A stretch of 61,731 nucleotides of DNA from Byssothecium circinans (GCA_010015675.1 ML976980.1:162218-223948), one strand, 5' to 3'; positions 33,975 through 47,594 are shown, counted from the stretch's first letter. The notes: generated by a model from the letters alone, not told the origin. Translations and numbers: made by a program.

Positions 33975-36705
33975 CTACACAGTAATCTTTCCCGTCAACC
34001 TAACGTCCCTCGAACTCGCACCCACACTAACCCCAAACTCCCCCGTCGGCACAGTCCACTTCCCAGCGTCCCAAACACTAAAATCGCGTCTCCTCAACGC
34101 AAACGTGGCCGTCGCGCTCGTTCCCGTCCCCAACTTGACCTTGCTGAAGCCCCTCAACTGCTTCGGCGGCGTACTGGGCGCGGACGCGGGATATGTGAGG
34201 TAGAGTTGGGGGACTTCGGCGCCCGTGACGCTGCCGCTGTTTGTTATCTTTGCGGTTACGGTGGCGACAATTTCGAAGAGGTCGGCTGGACCACCAGGAC
34301 CTTTGGTGCCGGTTGCGGGGCCGCTGGTGGGTTTGCCAGTTATGGTGATGTCGGCGAAGGTAAAGTTTGTGTAGGCTGGGTGGGTTCGTTAGCTTTTCGG
34401 TGGAGAGGGAGATTGGGAAAGCGAGGGGATAGTGGGAGGGATGCAACTTACAGAGACCGAAACCGAATTCGAATCGGGGTGTGATGTTGTTTTTGTCGAA
34501 CCTGCGGTAATCGATGAAGAGATCCCAACTCGAATCGTCACCCCCCGCGACTGAAGTGCCGTAGTCAGATGCTTGTTTGGCGATGGTGTAGGGTAGTTTG
34601 CCAGAGGGAGAAGCGGCGCCGTAGAGGATGTCTACGAGGCCATTTCCAGATTCCTGGCCTAGAAGTTATTAGCACCATCCTCTGCCTACACGTTCGATAT
34701 ATGCTGGGATAGAACTCACCGGGCAGACCAGCCCACACAACAGCAACAACATTAGGATTATCAATCCAGCTCTCCAAGATCAGCGGGCCTACGCTATGCA
34801 CCACAACAATCGTCTTCTTATTCACATTGGCCACAGCCTTAACCAAATCATTTCCATTATGCCAGGGGTCGAGGTTCTTCCTATCACCTACGTTACCTTC
34901 AACAGTGATGTAGCCTTCACCGGAATCAGAGTTGATGTGTACGATGGCGACTTCAGCATTTTGGGCAGCTGACGCCCCTTGTGATGTGTTATCTGTGGTC
35001 GAGCTGGTGACGCTGGTGCCGTCTTTTTGGGCTTGGGTTTTGATGGCGTCGAGGGGTGCGATCAGGTAGGGGAATTCGGCGGTTCCTGATCCCCATCCCA
35101 TTGCTAATGTCCCGTCATTGCAGCCACGGTCGACACTGTGTCTCGTCAGTTTCCTCGTCGACTACCGATGGAGGTTTTTGACAAACCAAGCATTTGCCCC
35201 TTTCGGTGCTACAATAGCATCACTCCCAATAACAGCAACACTTTTCGGCTTATTCAGCGGTAGCGCACCTCCAATGTTTTTCAACAGGACAATACCATCT
35301 CTCGCCATCGCCCTAGCATTCGTCTTGTGATCGCCGGTAATGGTCTTCGAACCAATCTTCCAGCTATTGAAGGACGCAGTTGGGTACCCTTTATCTTGGC
35401 CAACGAGGTACCAGGAAGCCAGGATGCGTTTGACCATGTCGTCAACTCGGGATTGTTGGACTTGTCCACCTGAAACAGCGTTTTGAAGGGCTGTTATGTA
35501 TCAGTGTTGGTCTGTGAAGAGGGAATAGGATACCTACCTGGTCCCCAAAGGATGTTCTTTTTCTCAAAGTCGCTGGATATTGTTAGATTAAGGACGTAGT
35601 AAGGTGAGTGTGGGTGCTTACCTTCCAGGCATGGTCATATCGAGACCGGCGTTGGCACTGCCGGCCGTAGTATGTTGGGCTATGATACGGTCAGATTCCA
35701 TTCGGATTTAGATTGGAAGTAATACTAACCGTTCCAGTCAGACAACATGTACCCCCTGAATCCAAGCTCATTCTTCAAGATCTTGTTGATAATCCCGTCA
35801 TTCTCGCAAGCATATGACCCATTGATCTTATTGTAGCTGCCAACACATTAGCTCTTAATTCTCCCCACATCTCAAACCTGGCAAAGCTTACCTGCACATC
35901 ACACTAGCAACATTCGCCTTAACCGCATCCACAAACGGCCAAAGATAAAGTTCATGCAGAACCCGATCCGGGATATTGCTTCCCATGGTTTCGCGGTTTC
36001 TCTCCTGTTCATTCCCAATATAGTGCTTCGCACAAGCTTGCACGCCCGCTTCTTGCATGCCCTCGACCGTTTCCTTCATCGCAATGCCCGTCAAATACGG
36101 ATCCGGACCAAACCCTTCCCAATTCCGACCACCCGTGGCGATTTTACCCAAGGGGCCGGCAACAGGGCCGAGCTGGACATGGATACCGAGTTGCTTTGCT
36201 TCATTGCCGAGGAAGGAGCCACGTTCGCGGATCAGGTCCTTGTCCCAGGTTGAGGCGGCGTGGATGCCAGCAGCGAAGGCAGTGACGCCTTGGACATAGC
36301 GGACGCCGAGCGGGCCATCTGAGTAACAATGTAAGTTGAGAAGTTTAACATTGAACAGCGAGGAGGTGAGCTTTTGAGCAGCGCGCGCATACCTTGCAAG
36401 CACAGTGATGGATACCCTATCGAGCCCGCTGCCCTTGTATTTCCAACACAGTTCCCAGCTTGCCATCCTGTACCCGTGACGATACCGATTTTGTCGGAAA
36501 GAGATAGTTTCGCGAGCGCTGTCGTTGCTTTGGTGTAGGCTTCGTCCCATGAGATGACGGCTCGCCTTGAGTGTTGGGACTCGGACGGAAGAGCTTTATT
36601 TGGTCAGTAGTCCAACTTTAAGACCGACTCACTGGGGAAGATGAACTTACTAGAGCTCTTCGTCAAAGAGGCTGCAGCCAGCAAAGGCAAAATATACGCG
36701 CGCAT
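33975..36705 (-). CDS. Secreted GH3 beta-glucosidase, ten exons
   Basis: Exons 36705-36651, 36593-36393, 36318-35892, 35836-35730, 35679-35622, 35572-35538, 35490-35187, 35135-34720, 34658-34452 and 34375-33975 sum to 736 residues. Introns are 47-74 nt. MRAYILPLLAAASL is a signal peptide. The GH3 N domain shows CLQDGPLGVR, ACAKHYIGNEQE, SYNKINGSYAC and the nucleophile Asp in MLSDWN (about residue 261). The C domain has ARDGIVLLKN, LPLN and DRGCNDGTLAMGWGSGTA, and the FnIII-like end has FGFGLSYT and RGFSK. The enzyme hydrolyses beta-glucosides such as cello-oligosaccharides outside the cell. For intron 7, the GTTTGT donor at 35186 was preferred to a later GTAGTC because it restores NACVDRGCN; the other choice leaves a 30-nt intron. 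No frame breaks. Confidence 0.94.
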
Positions 36706-37675
36706 ATTGTCCAATTGCTCTTCACTTCAGGTCAAATTCGCGGAACAGATCTCACGCATACTGCAGGGACGCGTCTGCGTATAAGTATCACACCACAGGC
36801 TCATGTACAGAGCCTCCCCGCGCCGCCTGTCCCATGATTGCGCGGAATAATTCATTTCACTATCCCCATCCCCGGTAGCTTAGCTTCCATCAAATCCACC
36901 TGGGCGCCTCAAAATTCCAAGCACTGCCATCCCTACCTCAAATCTTGGCCACTTTCTGCGTGGGGTAGTTTGATCCCGTGTCAAGAAACACTAGGCATGT
37001 ATATTGGTGACGGGGTGAAGCTCGTATGGATTTAAGCATGCAGCGGGCCGGTTTCCCATCGCACTGCGGGAAACAGAGCAGGGATGCGATCGTCGGCTAA
37101 GGGACGTCATAAAGACAAGCATCGTAGATTATGCTGCAGGCGGATGTTAATGAGGTAGAGCGTATCATAAGGCCCATGCATATATGCCATCATGCTGTTG
37201 GAGCCGCATATTGAGTTTATCAAGATTGAATTGATTTGGGTATAGTCGCATGTTTGTGACCGGTGAACATCGGTCTTGAAATCTAGTACTATGCCGGGAT
37301 AAGTCTAAAAGCGTAGTGCAACTATGGTAGAGTATGGATGATGCGCTTGTTGATAGTTACGTAGTATCTGACAGCCTTCACAGGCTGTGAGAAGCACATG
37401 ACTTGCTGACCTTCCGACCACTGGAGAACACCCTCGTTGAAACAAAGAGTGTCCTTCATTCAGGCGCTATTGTTTCGCGAACTTGCCGGCTGTTAGTTGG
37501 GATCTTGCACACAACAATGGGGAAGGTCTACCTCGCTGACTCAACGCTTTCATATCCGTATGTTTTACCCTGCTCTTGGTAGCCTGTCATAATCGTACAG
37601 ACCGGTCCATTCCAGAAAATATAGGCGTAGGTATTCATAGCCATCCCAAACGAGACAACACGTTCCTCAAAGAGA
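36706..37675. other. Intergenic, promoter of the beta-glucosidase gene
   Basis: 970 bp with no supported gene. It holds the GH3 promoter. CCCCG/CCCCGC-like motifs near 36818 and 36868 could be stress- or carbon-responsive sites, but this is a weak inference. The 3' flank of the Zn2Cys6 gene lies at 37500-37675. Confidence 0.45.
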
Positions 37676-39180
37676 TCATGCATGGTCCTGGTACTCGCAA
37701 TCATCGTCGACTTTGAGGCAGTATGCACAGGAAGGGCGTTCTTCGGTACACTTCCGCTTCCGCGCCTTACAATTGATGCATCCATTCTTTGATCGCTTCT
37801 TAGCCCCCGGAGTTGGGTACTGGCACGTCCACAAGCCACGACGACACTGATTACATGTCGGCTTCGCTTCGTTGCACTTGATGCCCTTTTGATAACACCG
37901 CAAGCATTTGCCCTTGGCAGGTTGCGCCGGCGGAGATGGAGCATCTTGGATTGGAGCCTTGCTCCGCGACTTCGATGGTGACTGAACCTGCTTGACTTTC
38001 TTGGCCTTCTTCCGACCGGTTTCAGGGGATACAGCAGCCTTTCTGCGTGTCTTCTTCGTGTGAGCTTTGTTGGCTTCGGGCGAGGTTGACATGTCCAGGT
38101 CTGGGTCTTCGAACTCGGTATCGACTTCTACGTGGTGGTCCTTTTTACTTCGTCTCCTCTTCTTTGTTTTGGTACCATTGGGCGTGCCGTTTGTGGCATC
38201 TTGAGGTGTGGAGTCATTTTCCATTGCGAGAGCAGGCAGAGGGCTATCAATATTAGTAATATACTTATAAGTGGGCAGGTTGCTACTTACGTTTCGTCGA
38301 TGATGGGAGTGTTGTGAATTGGGTTGTGCCTATAGACAACGTGTATGGCGTCCCGCTTCGTCGAAAACTTGATGTGGATTGCGCCGTTACAGTCATACGT
38401 CGGGAGGACCGATTCTGGCTTCGCTTTGCTCTTCCGCTTGCCTGTCTCATCTGCATCCTTAACTTCCTCTCCTTTCTTCGTGTTGGCCTTGCGGTACCGG
38501 TTCTGGAGGCTGTCGACACAAATATACTTGAAGCGAGCACCGTCGCTGCCATCTTTGTTTACGGCATGGCGCTCACTGTACTTGAATCTGAAGTACAAGT
38601 TAACTGTGCCCTTTTTTCGTTTCAAGTTGTTTCGAAAGCTCAAGTCCATCGCGAAGGATAGCATTTGAGGCTGGGATTGGAGGAAGCTGCTCAAAAACCA
38701 CTTACCCATCGATCTCCTGGATGGTCTCGATGACAGATCTAAGGGGTCTTAGTCACGAAGGGAGAGGATGGCATTTGCACGTGATCTTACCGAGCAATTG
38801 CCCTCTGCAGCTTGAGCCGCTCCTTGCCCTCCACGTCACGACAGAGAGCATACTCCACACCGATACTTTGCGGCCAAGCTGCAGGCTCGAAGAGAGAGTC
38901 CAGATTGGGCTGCTGCACGACAGAAATCGTTACGGTTGAGGCGACGGCGAAGATGAATTCCGTGACGATCTCACTGGGAATGAAGCTTGCTGCATTCTTT
39001 GCCAGCTCATTGCGCAGTGCACCATCGAGAGACTCTGAGTTTGGACATCTGAAGGACAACAGTCAGCAAATACATATGTAGGATAGTCCTGTTGAAGGAA
39101 ACCGTGACAGACCTGTAGTAGACGTCAGGCTTGAGGCCACGGTGATGTCGCAGATCTAGATCGTCCTCCAGATCGTCCAT
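37676..39180 (-). CDS. Regulator with two tandem Zn2Cys6 clusters at the C-terminus
   Basis: Exons 39180-39113, 39048-38791, 38738-38706, 38587-38291 and 38243-37676 sum to 407 residues; introns are 64, 52, 118 and 47 nt. The 118-nt intron acceptor (TACTTCAG at 38588) was chosen because it gives EIDGFKYSERHAV, matching a conserved DGYKY-type block. Residues 1-220 form a conserved domain with ESLDGALRNELAK, RFKYICVDS and YDCNGAIHIKFSTKRDAIHV. A basic, Lys/Arg-rich linker follows. Two C6 clusters end the protein: CLRCYQKGIKC...C..C......C at about 329 and CINCKARKRKC...C..C......C at about 372, each with spacing 2-6-6-2-6. Fungal C6 proteins are usually DNA-binding transcription factors with one N-terminal cluster, so a C-terminal pair is unusual. 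Target genes are unknown. Confidence 0.88.
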
Positions 39181-39564
39181 GGTCGTACAGACACCCTGAG
39201 ATGAAATGGATTGTTTGTCAATGGATTCGGGCGCGTGGGTGGTGGCTCATTTCAGACCGGCGCCGATGCGAGCCCGTGCCAACTGCGAGGAAGCTGCGCT
39301 AAGCGAGAGGCAAGTTTGGTGGGGGCGTAGTATAACCAGCACATAAGTCTTAGCGCCATATGTTAACTTTAGTCTATAGCTAGATCTTAAGGTTACTAAA
39401 GTATTTTAAAGTCTAATTTCTAACTAACTAACACTAACTAACTAACTAGTTAAAGGTTAGATAGGTTTCTAGACTAACATAATTACGTCTTTTTCTTAGA
39501 TCTATTCTAATAATAAGGTCATCATAAAGTTCACAAGAATAATTTATTTTAAAAGCTTAGTATA
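39181..39564. other. Promoter of the Zn2Cys6 gene and boundary of the AT-rich block
   Basis: GC-normal sequence to about 39330, then an abrupt change to TA-rich DNA with ACTAAC repeats (39421-39450). This is the left border of the RIP-affected transposon island. Confidence 0.6.
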
Positions 39565-39629
39565 ACGTAAAGCACTACTAAATCACTCACCCTACTAAAC
39601 TGCCTAAAATTACTAAGCAAAGGTAATAT

Positions 39630-40089
39630 TATTACTAAGGGGTATACTTGCTAAGCCTAATCCGTGTGAGGGGAGGTTGGTTAGTATATGGTGTATACAT
39701 TAGGTAGTATGCTTTAGTAGTTTAAAAAGTAAACGTATAAAAATAACTAATTTTATAACTAACTATAGAATAACTAAGTATTAATTTAGGTAAGAGATGA
39801 ACTATTAAGAGTTAACTATAAAGAATTAGAATTAGAAAGATAAAGAAAGTCTATCTAGTCTTTATACTACTTATTTTATTCCTTTAATGCGTCCTACTCT
39901 ATATACTCTATTAGAGTACATGGAGCGCTACTATTCTCTCTACTAAAAAGGAGCGCTTCATGCTCTACCTGCTAAGAGGGAGTAGAGTTACGTAATTGCT
40001 AAGCCTGTCCTACCCTACGCCTTATTATCTAATACTCTCCCTAAGCGTATTATTCCTATATAGCTACATATAACTATTATCTTATAACA
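39630..40089 (-). repeat. 3' LTR (left), heavily mutated
   Basis: The 460-bp copy aligns end to end with 47595-48054 without length change. Differences are almost all C-to-T and G-to-A relative to the right copy, e.g. GTCCATCCAG becomes GTCTATCTAG. Confidence 0.92.
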
Positions 40090-41142
40090 TTATCCCCCTC
40101 TTTAGGATTATCATCCTAATAACCTAAGAGATCTAGCTGCTATGCCACGTCTCCTTACTATAGCTAGTATATAAGATTCACGCGTCCTTAGTTATCCGTA
40201 GTATTATACCTTTCTTTAGGATTTTACTAACTCTTTCCTAATTATGCCTAAGGTTACTATTCCTTCATCTACAAAACGCTATCATAATTAGGTCGTGGCT
40301 GTTCTATTTTCTAGTCCTAAGATGCTAACTCCCTATAGTTATTACAAGCTAAAGAACTTTTAATACGTAGTAGAGTTATTAATAGGTTTCTATGCTTATT
40401 ATATTTAAGTAAAAGCTTATTATAACTTAGTGCTAATAAATACTAAGCGTTAAAAGTTATAAGTAGAATAGTACTATCTTCATTATAAGATTCTAGAGCT
40501 TTAAGAGCATCTAGTAATTCACGAGCGAGAGCTATTTAACCTAGAAGAGAAAGAGCATTATTAGGTTCTAGATAATATTGCTTTAACTTAGGAGTTAGAG
40601 TAACTTAAGACTATAGCTAGTTTATAAGAACTAATGCTTCCTACTTCTCTATCTAGGGGTATAGATACTACTATTCTTTCTTTATCACTTTTACCTAGAC
40701 TACTACTAACTAACTTTAGTTAGATATAGGTTAAAGCTTCTTTAGGTCCTTTATTTAATCCTTTTTTATCCTTTAATTTCTTAGCCTTCCTAGTAAACTT
40801 AGAACTACCATCCTTAGATACTATTAGTAATAATTCTTTACTAATTCCTTATAGCTTATAAAATTCTATATTAGTTCCTAGGTATTCTAGCTATCTAGCT
40901 AGTCCTTCTATTTAACTAAGTACTTCTACTAACATTTAAATTTTCGTAGATCTTTAATTCTCTTAACCTTATAGTCTTTATCTTTAAGCTTAATTTACGT
41001 CTTAATTTCAGCGTCTAGTAGTGCTAGTTTAAGGAGTAATTTATAGAAAATAGGGTATATATATATGCCTTTAAGGAGTTCTAGTCTATACGTTACTAGT
41101 CCCTTAACCTCTAGGATCTAGAATAATCCTAATTAGAAGTTA

Positions 41143-42081
41143 ACGTAAAGCACCACCGAAGCGGCCACCCCACCGAAGCGGCCACTTTTTCTTGGCAAGG
41201 AACATCAAAGAGTATTATCTTAATAACAAAGCCAAACCTTAATATTTTCTTTTAAAATTTTAAACCTAGGTAGATATATATATAAACTAATAGCTATTAA
41301 AATTTTATAGCTATAGCTTACGTAATAAAATAGTTATTAGTAAAAAAGAAAATCTTAGGTAAAACCTACCTTTACCTATAGATTAATAGCTAAACGTTAG
41401 TAATATACTATATAACTTTTAGCACTTACTTATTAGTATATTAGTTAGTAGCTATTAAGTTATTATAGCGTGCAGCCTAGATTTAATACTATAATAGTAG
41501 GTNNNNNNNNNNNNNNNNNNNNNNNNNNNNNNNNNNNNNNNNNNNNNNNNNNNNNNNNNNNNNNNNNNNNNNNNNNNNNNNNNNNNNNNNNNNNNNNNNN
41601 NNNNNNNNNNNNNNNNNNNNNNNNNNNNNNNNNNNNNNNNNNNNNNNNNNNNNNNNNNNNNNNNNNNNNNNNNNNNNNNNNNNNNNNNNNNNNNNNNNNN
41701 NNNNNNNNNNNNNNNNNNNNNNNNNNNNNNNNNNNNNNNNNNNNNNNNNNNNNNNNNNNNNNNNNNNNNNNNNNNNNNNNNNNNNNNNNNNNNNNNNNNN
41801 NNNNNNNNNNNNNNNNNNNNNNNNNNNNNNNNNNNNNNNNNNNNNNNNNNNNNNNNNNNNNNNNNNNNNNNNNNNNNNNNNNNNNNNNNNNNNNNNNNNN
41901 NNNNNNNNNNNNNNNNNNNNNNNNNNNNNNNNNNNNNNNNNNNNNNNNNNNNNNNNNATATTTAAAATTTTAGCTTAATAGCTCTAATATTTAAATTGTT
42001 ATTAAAGGTTGAATCTTTGATTTTCCGCCAAGCAAAAAGTGGCCGCTTCGGTGGTGTGGCCGCTTTGGTAGTGGAATACGT
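41143..42081. mobile_element. TIR element nested in the retrotransposon (second copy, GCGGCC-type ends)
   Basis: TA-flanked (41141-41142 and 42082-42083) with inverted ends ACGTAAAGCACCACCGAAGC and ACGTATTCCACTACCAAAGC. Each end holds two 17-bp units with core GAAGCGGCCAC. It interrupts the pol region between integrase and chromodomain. The interior shares AT-rich sequence with the host outer element, including the GGTTGAAT/TTTGATTTTC subterminal part. 455 bases are unknown. Confidence 0.85.
41503..41957. other. Assembly gap (455 N)
   Basis: Run of N inside the nested TIR element. The apparent open frame across it is an artefact of N translation. Confidence 0.99.
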
Positions 42082-45000
42082 TATCTAGTTTATCACATGG
42101 CCGTTTAGTTTTTAAATTTTTTTATAATAGGAAAACTTTATCCCCTTCTTTAAGGGTTAGTCCCTTAAGCCTTTTCTTATTTACTAATCTAGCTACCGTA
42201 AGGTTCCGTTAAGCAATCTGTTAGCATAATTTATCATGTAATACGCGTAGTAGTCGTGCCTTATTATTAGCGCTAGCTAAAAGACTTTTAATATCCTTAG
42301 GATTCTAATAAGTAACTAGCTTATATCTATAATTTGCGTAATGTAGTGAGTATCCTATTGTCATAGATCTTATGCTATTGTAGGCTAGTTATGCTATTAG
42401 TAGGAGTTCAACCTAGTTATCTTATAGCTTATTAGCGTACATCCTTAGATACTATTCTAGTGTCTAGTTCGTTCGTTTTATCTAACTATCTATCTATAAA
42501 TAAAAGCTAGTTAAAAGCTTCTTATTAACTCTAAGCTTTGCTAGGAACGTGCTTTAATACTTAAAAGTAAATAGTATTCTATAATTAGTAATAAACTATT
42601 CTAGCACACTATATTAACTAATAAGTGCCTTAGTTACCTTATAAGCTATTTCTTTAGCTATAACCATTTCTTCCATAGGTATAAATATTAATGCTTTAGT
42701 TAATTAGTTAATGATTACTAATATTAAGTTACATAGCTATGCTAATCTAGGTTCTAACGATTTTAGGAGTTTTACTATAAAGTCCATCGTAACGCTAATC
42801 TATGGGCGTGTAGGTGGTTCTAGTAATTAGAGTAATCTATAAGGCTTATATCTCTTAGGCTTATTCTTAGAATAGGCTAAATAGTTGCCTATCACGTTCT
42901 AAACTACTCTTTATACATCAGGGATTAAGTACTTATTTAAAATCTATTAAATTATTTTGTTAATTCTAGGGTGTCTATATTCCTTAGACTTGTGTAACTT
43001 TCATATCAGGGTTAGTACGTAAGCTTCGCGCAGTATAATCCGTTATTCTTTATCCTAGGGCGGTCCTGCCCTAAGGTAGTTAATTAAGTCGTATTCTACT
43101 TTTTATTCTAAAGTTAAGTAGTTATAGTTTATAAGGTCGTGTACCTTTAGTCCTTAGTAATTAATCCTAGCCACCTTAGTTAATTAGGGTTAATTATAAC
43201 TTATACTTTTATTATAGTCCTTCCGTAGGACCGCGTCATACATAATAGGTCTATCTATTTCCTAAAGATTAGATCTTTAGCTAAGGGCGTCCGCCGCTCT
43301 ATTTAGTAATCCTAGGTAATAGTATACCTTAAAGTTATAATCTACTGTTAACTTAGCCCATCTAACCTATTATTAGTTAAGTTTCTTAGTCATTATGAAA
43401 CTTATTAGGTTCTAGTAATCTAAATATACTTCTACCTAGTATTTAGCGCTTACTAACTAAGCTTACTATTATTTAAAGGCATCTACTATCACTAGTAGTT
43501 CCTTATTATAAATATTATAGTTAAGTTCTACTTCTAAGAATTTTTAAGAGTAGTAGAACACTAGTCTCTACTTCCCATCTTCGCCTTAATATAAGAGGAT
43601 TGCTCCTAAGGCGTAGTCTAATGCATCTATCTCTACTTGCAGTAACTATTCTAGGTCGTGCATTTGTAGCATAGGGGCTGATAGGAATAGTTCCTTTAGC
43701 TTTTTAAAAGCCTTCTACTATTCTTATCCCTATTAAAATCCCTTCTCTTTCTTAGTAATTTCTGTAAGAGGCGCTGTAGTCTTTAAATATCCCTAAATAA
43801 ACTTCTAGTAAAAGTTAGCGAATCCTAGGAAGGATTACACGTCTTTAACTATCTTAGGTTTTAGCTATTCCTTTACAGTTTTAACTTTCTTTAGGTCTAT
43901 AGCAATGCTATCTCATAAGATAATAAATCCTAAGTAATCTATCTCTTTAACGTGGAATTCGTATTTCTCTAGCTGTAAAAGTAATTAATACTTTCTAAGC
44001 TTCCTAAGCACCTTCTTAACGTGTTTAATATAATCCTTAAGCGTTCCTAAAGTATACACTAGTATATTATTTAGGTACGCAGTCATAAAAACATCTAGGT
44101 ATTTATAAAGTGCTTAGTTAATAAGCGCCTAAAACGTAGCAGGCGCGTTTATTAGTCTAAAGGGTATAACTATATACTCGTATAATCTATAATAAGTTTT
44201 AAAGGTAGTTAGCTATTTAAAGCCCTTAGCTATCTATATTTAATAGAATCTATCTTATATATTAAATTTCGTAATCTACTTAACTCCTTAAAGGTAGTCT
44301 ATAAGTTCCTAGATTAGAGGAAAAGAGTAATAATTCTTCTTTATAACGTGGTTAAGCTATCTATAATCTATATAGAGTTATAGCTTTCTATTCTTTTTTA
44401 AGATAAAGAGAATTAGTAAAGCTATTAGGCTTATACTTTCTTATATGTATCCTTACTTTATGTTTTTTTTAATATACGTTTACAGTTCCTTCTACTAATC
44501 TCGTGTGAGCGGATATATTAGTCCTAGGCATAGCTTCACGCTTTCTTTTAGGTAAATCTCGTGATCCTACTCCTAGTAGTCCAGTAATACAGTTTCATCT
44601 TATTCCTTAAATAAATCTTAAAACTCTTTATATTCTAGTAGTATCATAGGTTAGGGTTCATCCTTTATAGGCGCAACTCTCTATATCTAAATAACTCCTA
44701 ATTGCAAAGGGTCCTTCTTATAGATCTTCTTAATCTTATAAGGTAATATCTTGCTAATCTATCTAGTCTAACTAGATAAGCTCTAGATTACTAGGCTTAA
44801 TCTTTCGTAGCGTGTTCTAGTAACCTTACGCGCTAGTTCTTAGCTAAACATTATACCTTTCTACTAATTAATAGTAAGATTATGCTTCCTAAGCTAATTA
44901 TAACTAATTAATATATCTTCTTTACTAAGATCTATGATGTTAAGGGATGTTATATCCTTAATTTTAAGTACGTAAAATAACACTTCTTAGGTTTCTAACT

Positions 45001-47594
45001 TTAAGAATCTATTACTATAGGATATTAGTCTATTATTAGCTAGTACTACTTATATTAGACGTTCCTTATCCTAATAGGGTATATTATATTTCTTAACTAC
45101 TTATAAAAAGATAATTATCTATGCAGCTCTACTATCTACTAGTGCTATAAGCCTGCGTCCGTATATACGCACCTCTACCTTTAATTAATAAACTAGTAGA
45201 TCTAGGTGTCATATATTATATAGGGTCATTATAAGAATGCTCTCACTAGCGTGACCTTATCCCTAGTAGCATTCTAGTTTTTTAACCCTCTAGGTTTCTT
45301 TAGAAACTAACCTAATCCTTGTTTATTAGATAGGTGTATTAGATAGCTATTATTGTAACATACTATCTATGATAAGTATCCATGCTCTATCTCTAGATTG
45401 TTTCTTTGTAGGAAACCCTTCCTAAGTTTCGTTAAAAGGTATACTTAATATAAGTTATTAAAGCACTAGTCGTAGGGTAAGTTCTTGTAACTTTCCTTTA
45501 TAATAGCTCTAAGGGAGCGTCTCATAGTCTAAGTATGCGAGATATTATCTCTAGCTACCCTTTCCTCTAGATGGCTTCGTAGCTAGTGTTACTATTCTAG
45601 TAATGTTTACTATACTTATTACGTGAGTGCGTGTTTCCTTCTAAAGGCATCTTCCTTCATCTTATTAGGAAGTGCTAGATATTCGTAACGTTAGTATACA
45701 TCTACTAGGCACTTAGAAGGGAGTAGTAACTTATAGTTAGCTCTACGCCTAGTCTATACTACTTCTTCCTTTAAAAAGAGGTAGAATATACACTTTAGTA
45801 GTATATTACATTAGTTCTATTTAAGCTCCTTATAGTCTTAATCTTTAGGATGTCTTATAGAGTATTAGTGCAGGCATGTATCATCTTTGTATACTAATGC
45901 CTCGCCGTCTATTCTTCTAGCTAGCTAATATCCTGCAACGTGCTTGCTTAGCTAGTGTAGCTAGTAATACGTATTATAGCACTTGCTCTATCCTAGGCGT
46001 TCATGCCATCATTGCTAGTACTTAAAGCGGTGCACATGATAGTTATTCTCTAAGTAATCCTTTTCTAGGAGAAGGGCGTAGGAGGCTCTTTTAGGCGTAT
46101 ATCACACGCTCCTTCTTTCTTGCAGATAGCTTACGTAGTGTTTCCTAGTACAGTTATGCTAATTAACTTTATTATATTTATCATTAATCTTAATTTATTA
46201 TACTTTTATCTATAGGCCTTATTCTTTTATTGCTTCTACTACTACTTTATTAGCGTGTCCTCCGCACACTAATATATCTTAGGTATACGTCTCTCCCTTA
46301 TGTGTGTTTCTTTTACATATCTAGCATAAACCTCCTTTAAGCTATTAAAGGACCTCGTGGTCATTTATCTAGTTTAGGGGAAGAACTTTCTTATACTTAA
46401 CGTTAGAGCTTATTATTTAGGCGTGACTAGTCTTTATAACGCTATTATTGTTATTAAAGAGTTTAGTCATTTAATTAGGTTCTAGAGGTAGGTAAGAAGT
46501 AGGCTGCTAACGTAGCACTCCTAATTCTTCTTCCTTAAGTCCTATTACCTTAAACTTAATTATCCTAATCTTGATTACCTTAAGCTTTCCTGCTTATCCT
46601 TAGTTCTTTAGGTAGTTTCTATGGAAGTGTCCTACTTTACTATATTAGAGACATGCCTTCTTTTTAAAGCGTTCTTAGCGTTATTTGTAGGTTAGGCTAT
46701 CTAGCTGTCTTCCCTTACCCTTATTAAACTACTTTTTTTATTAGATTTTATCTATTATTACTACATTGCTATTACGGTCATATTATAGTGTCTTTAGCTT
46801 TCTATGTTTTCTAGAGTTAAGAATAATTATCGTGTCCTATTACTTTTTCTATAGTACTTATTCATGGAGTTAGTTATTAATTTAGGTGGCTAGGTTAATT
46901 ATATCTTATAAGTTATCTAGCTTATTATAATGGATTATTCTATTCTTGACAGATTCTTTTAGCCTATTATAGAAGGCTATGCGCAGCGGTGCATTATCCT
47001 AATTAATTTTAACTAAAGCTATTTAAACTTTATTATATACTTCACGACTAACTTCCCCTACTAGATCTAAGATATCTTTTATTCTACCTAGGTCTCTTCG
47101 TTAAGTTCTCTAAACACCTTTTAAATCTCTTCCTTAAACGCTATCTAGCTCTTAAAGATAGCCTTTGTATTATCCTTGTAATACTTTACCTTATTTATAA
47201 GATAGTTATCTATAAAGGGTTGCATCTAAGTAGCTACCTTATCCCTTAGGTGTATACTAGCTACAAGGATCTTGTCTTAGTCCTCTATTATAGAGTTAAA
47301 TTAATAGTATAAATCTATATTAGTAAGGAATAGCTTTAAGCTATCTCATCCTCTATTATACTTTTCTAGCGCCGTAATCTTTCCATAGGGTATAGTGTCC
47401 TTAGCCTAGAGTTAAGTAATCACCTGCATTAATCCATTAATTTGTTTAGCCTATTACTATATCTAGTTAGCCTAGTTGGCTATTACTAATGCTAGACTTA
47501 AAGCAGGTGTTCTGACACTACTGCTAGCAGCGCGTAGGGTAGCGGGAGCTACCATTACGTACGTTCAGGTTCTCAAACCTGTGGGTAATCAAAG

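Larger units (their letters stand above)
40850..47555 (-). pseudogene. gag-pol remnant of the Ty3/gypsy element
   Basis: Not translatable: stops are frequent. Recognisable blocks on the minus strand: a gag start MVAPATLRAA at 47555; a decayed CCHC knuckle ending KVGHFHRN near 46620-46665; protease ALVDSRA (from ALVDSGA) near 45120-45150; reverse transcriptase AYLNNILVY (from YLDDILV) near 44060-44090 followed by SFLGFANFY; integrase VTMDFIVKLPKS near 42770-42830; then LGLF.ILEVKG.VTYRLEL near 41050-41130 beyond the nested element; and a chromodomain with KYLVK, a Trp-rich core and FISYKELVK near 40850-40960. Substitutions, not indels, explain most of the damage. Confidence 0.88.

Noticed and set aside
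35136..35165. A 30-nt intron in the GH3 gene with donor GTAGTC
   Set aside because: Too short; the donor at 35186 gives a 51-nt intron and restores the conserved NACVDRGCN.
41470..41973. A 167-residue open frame
   Set aside because: It is almost entirely the N gap translated as unknown residues.
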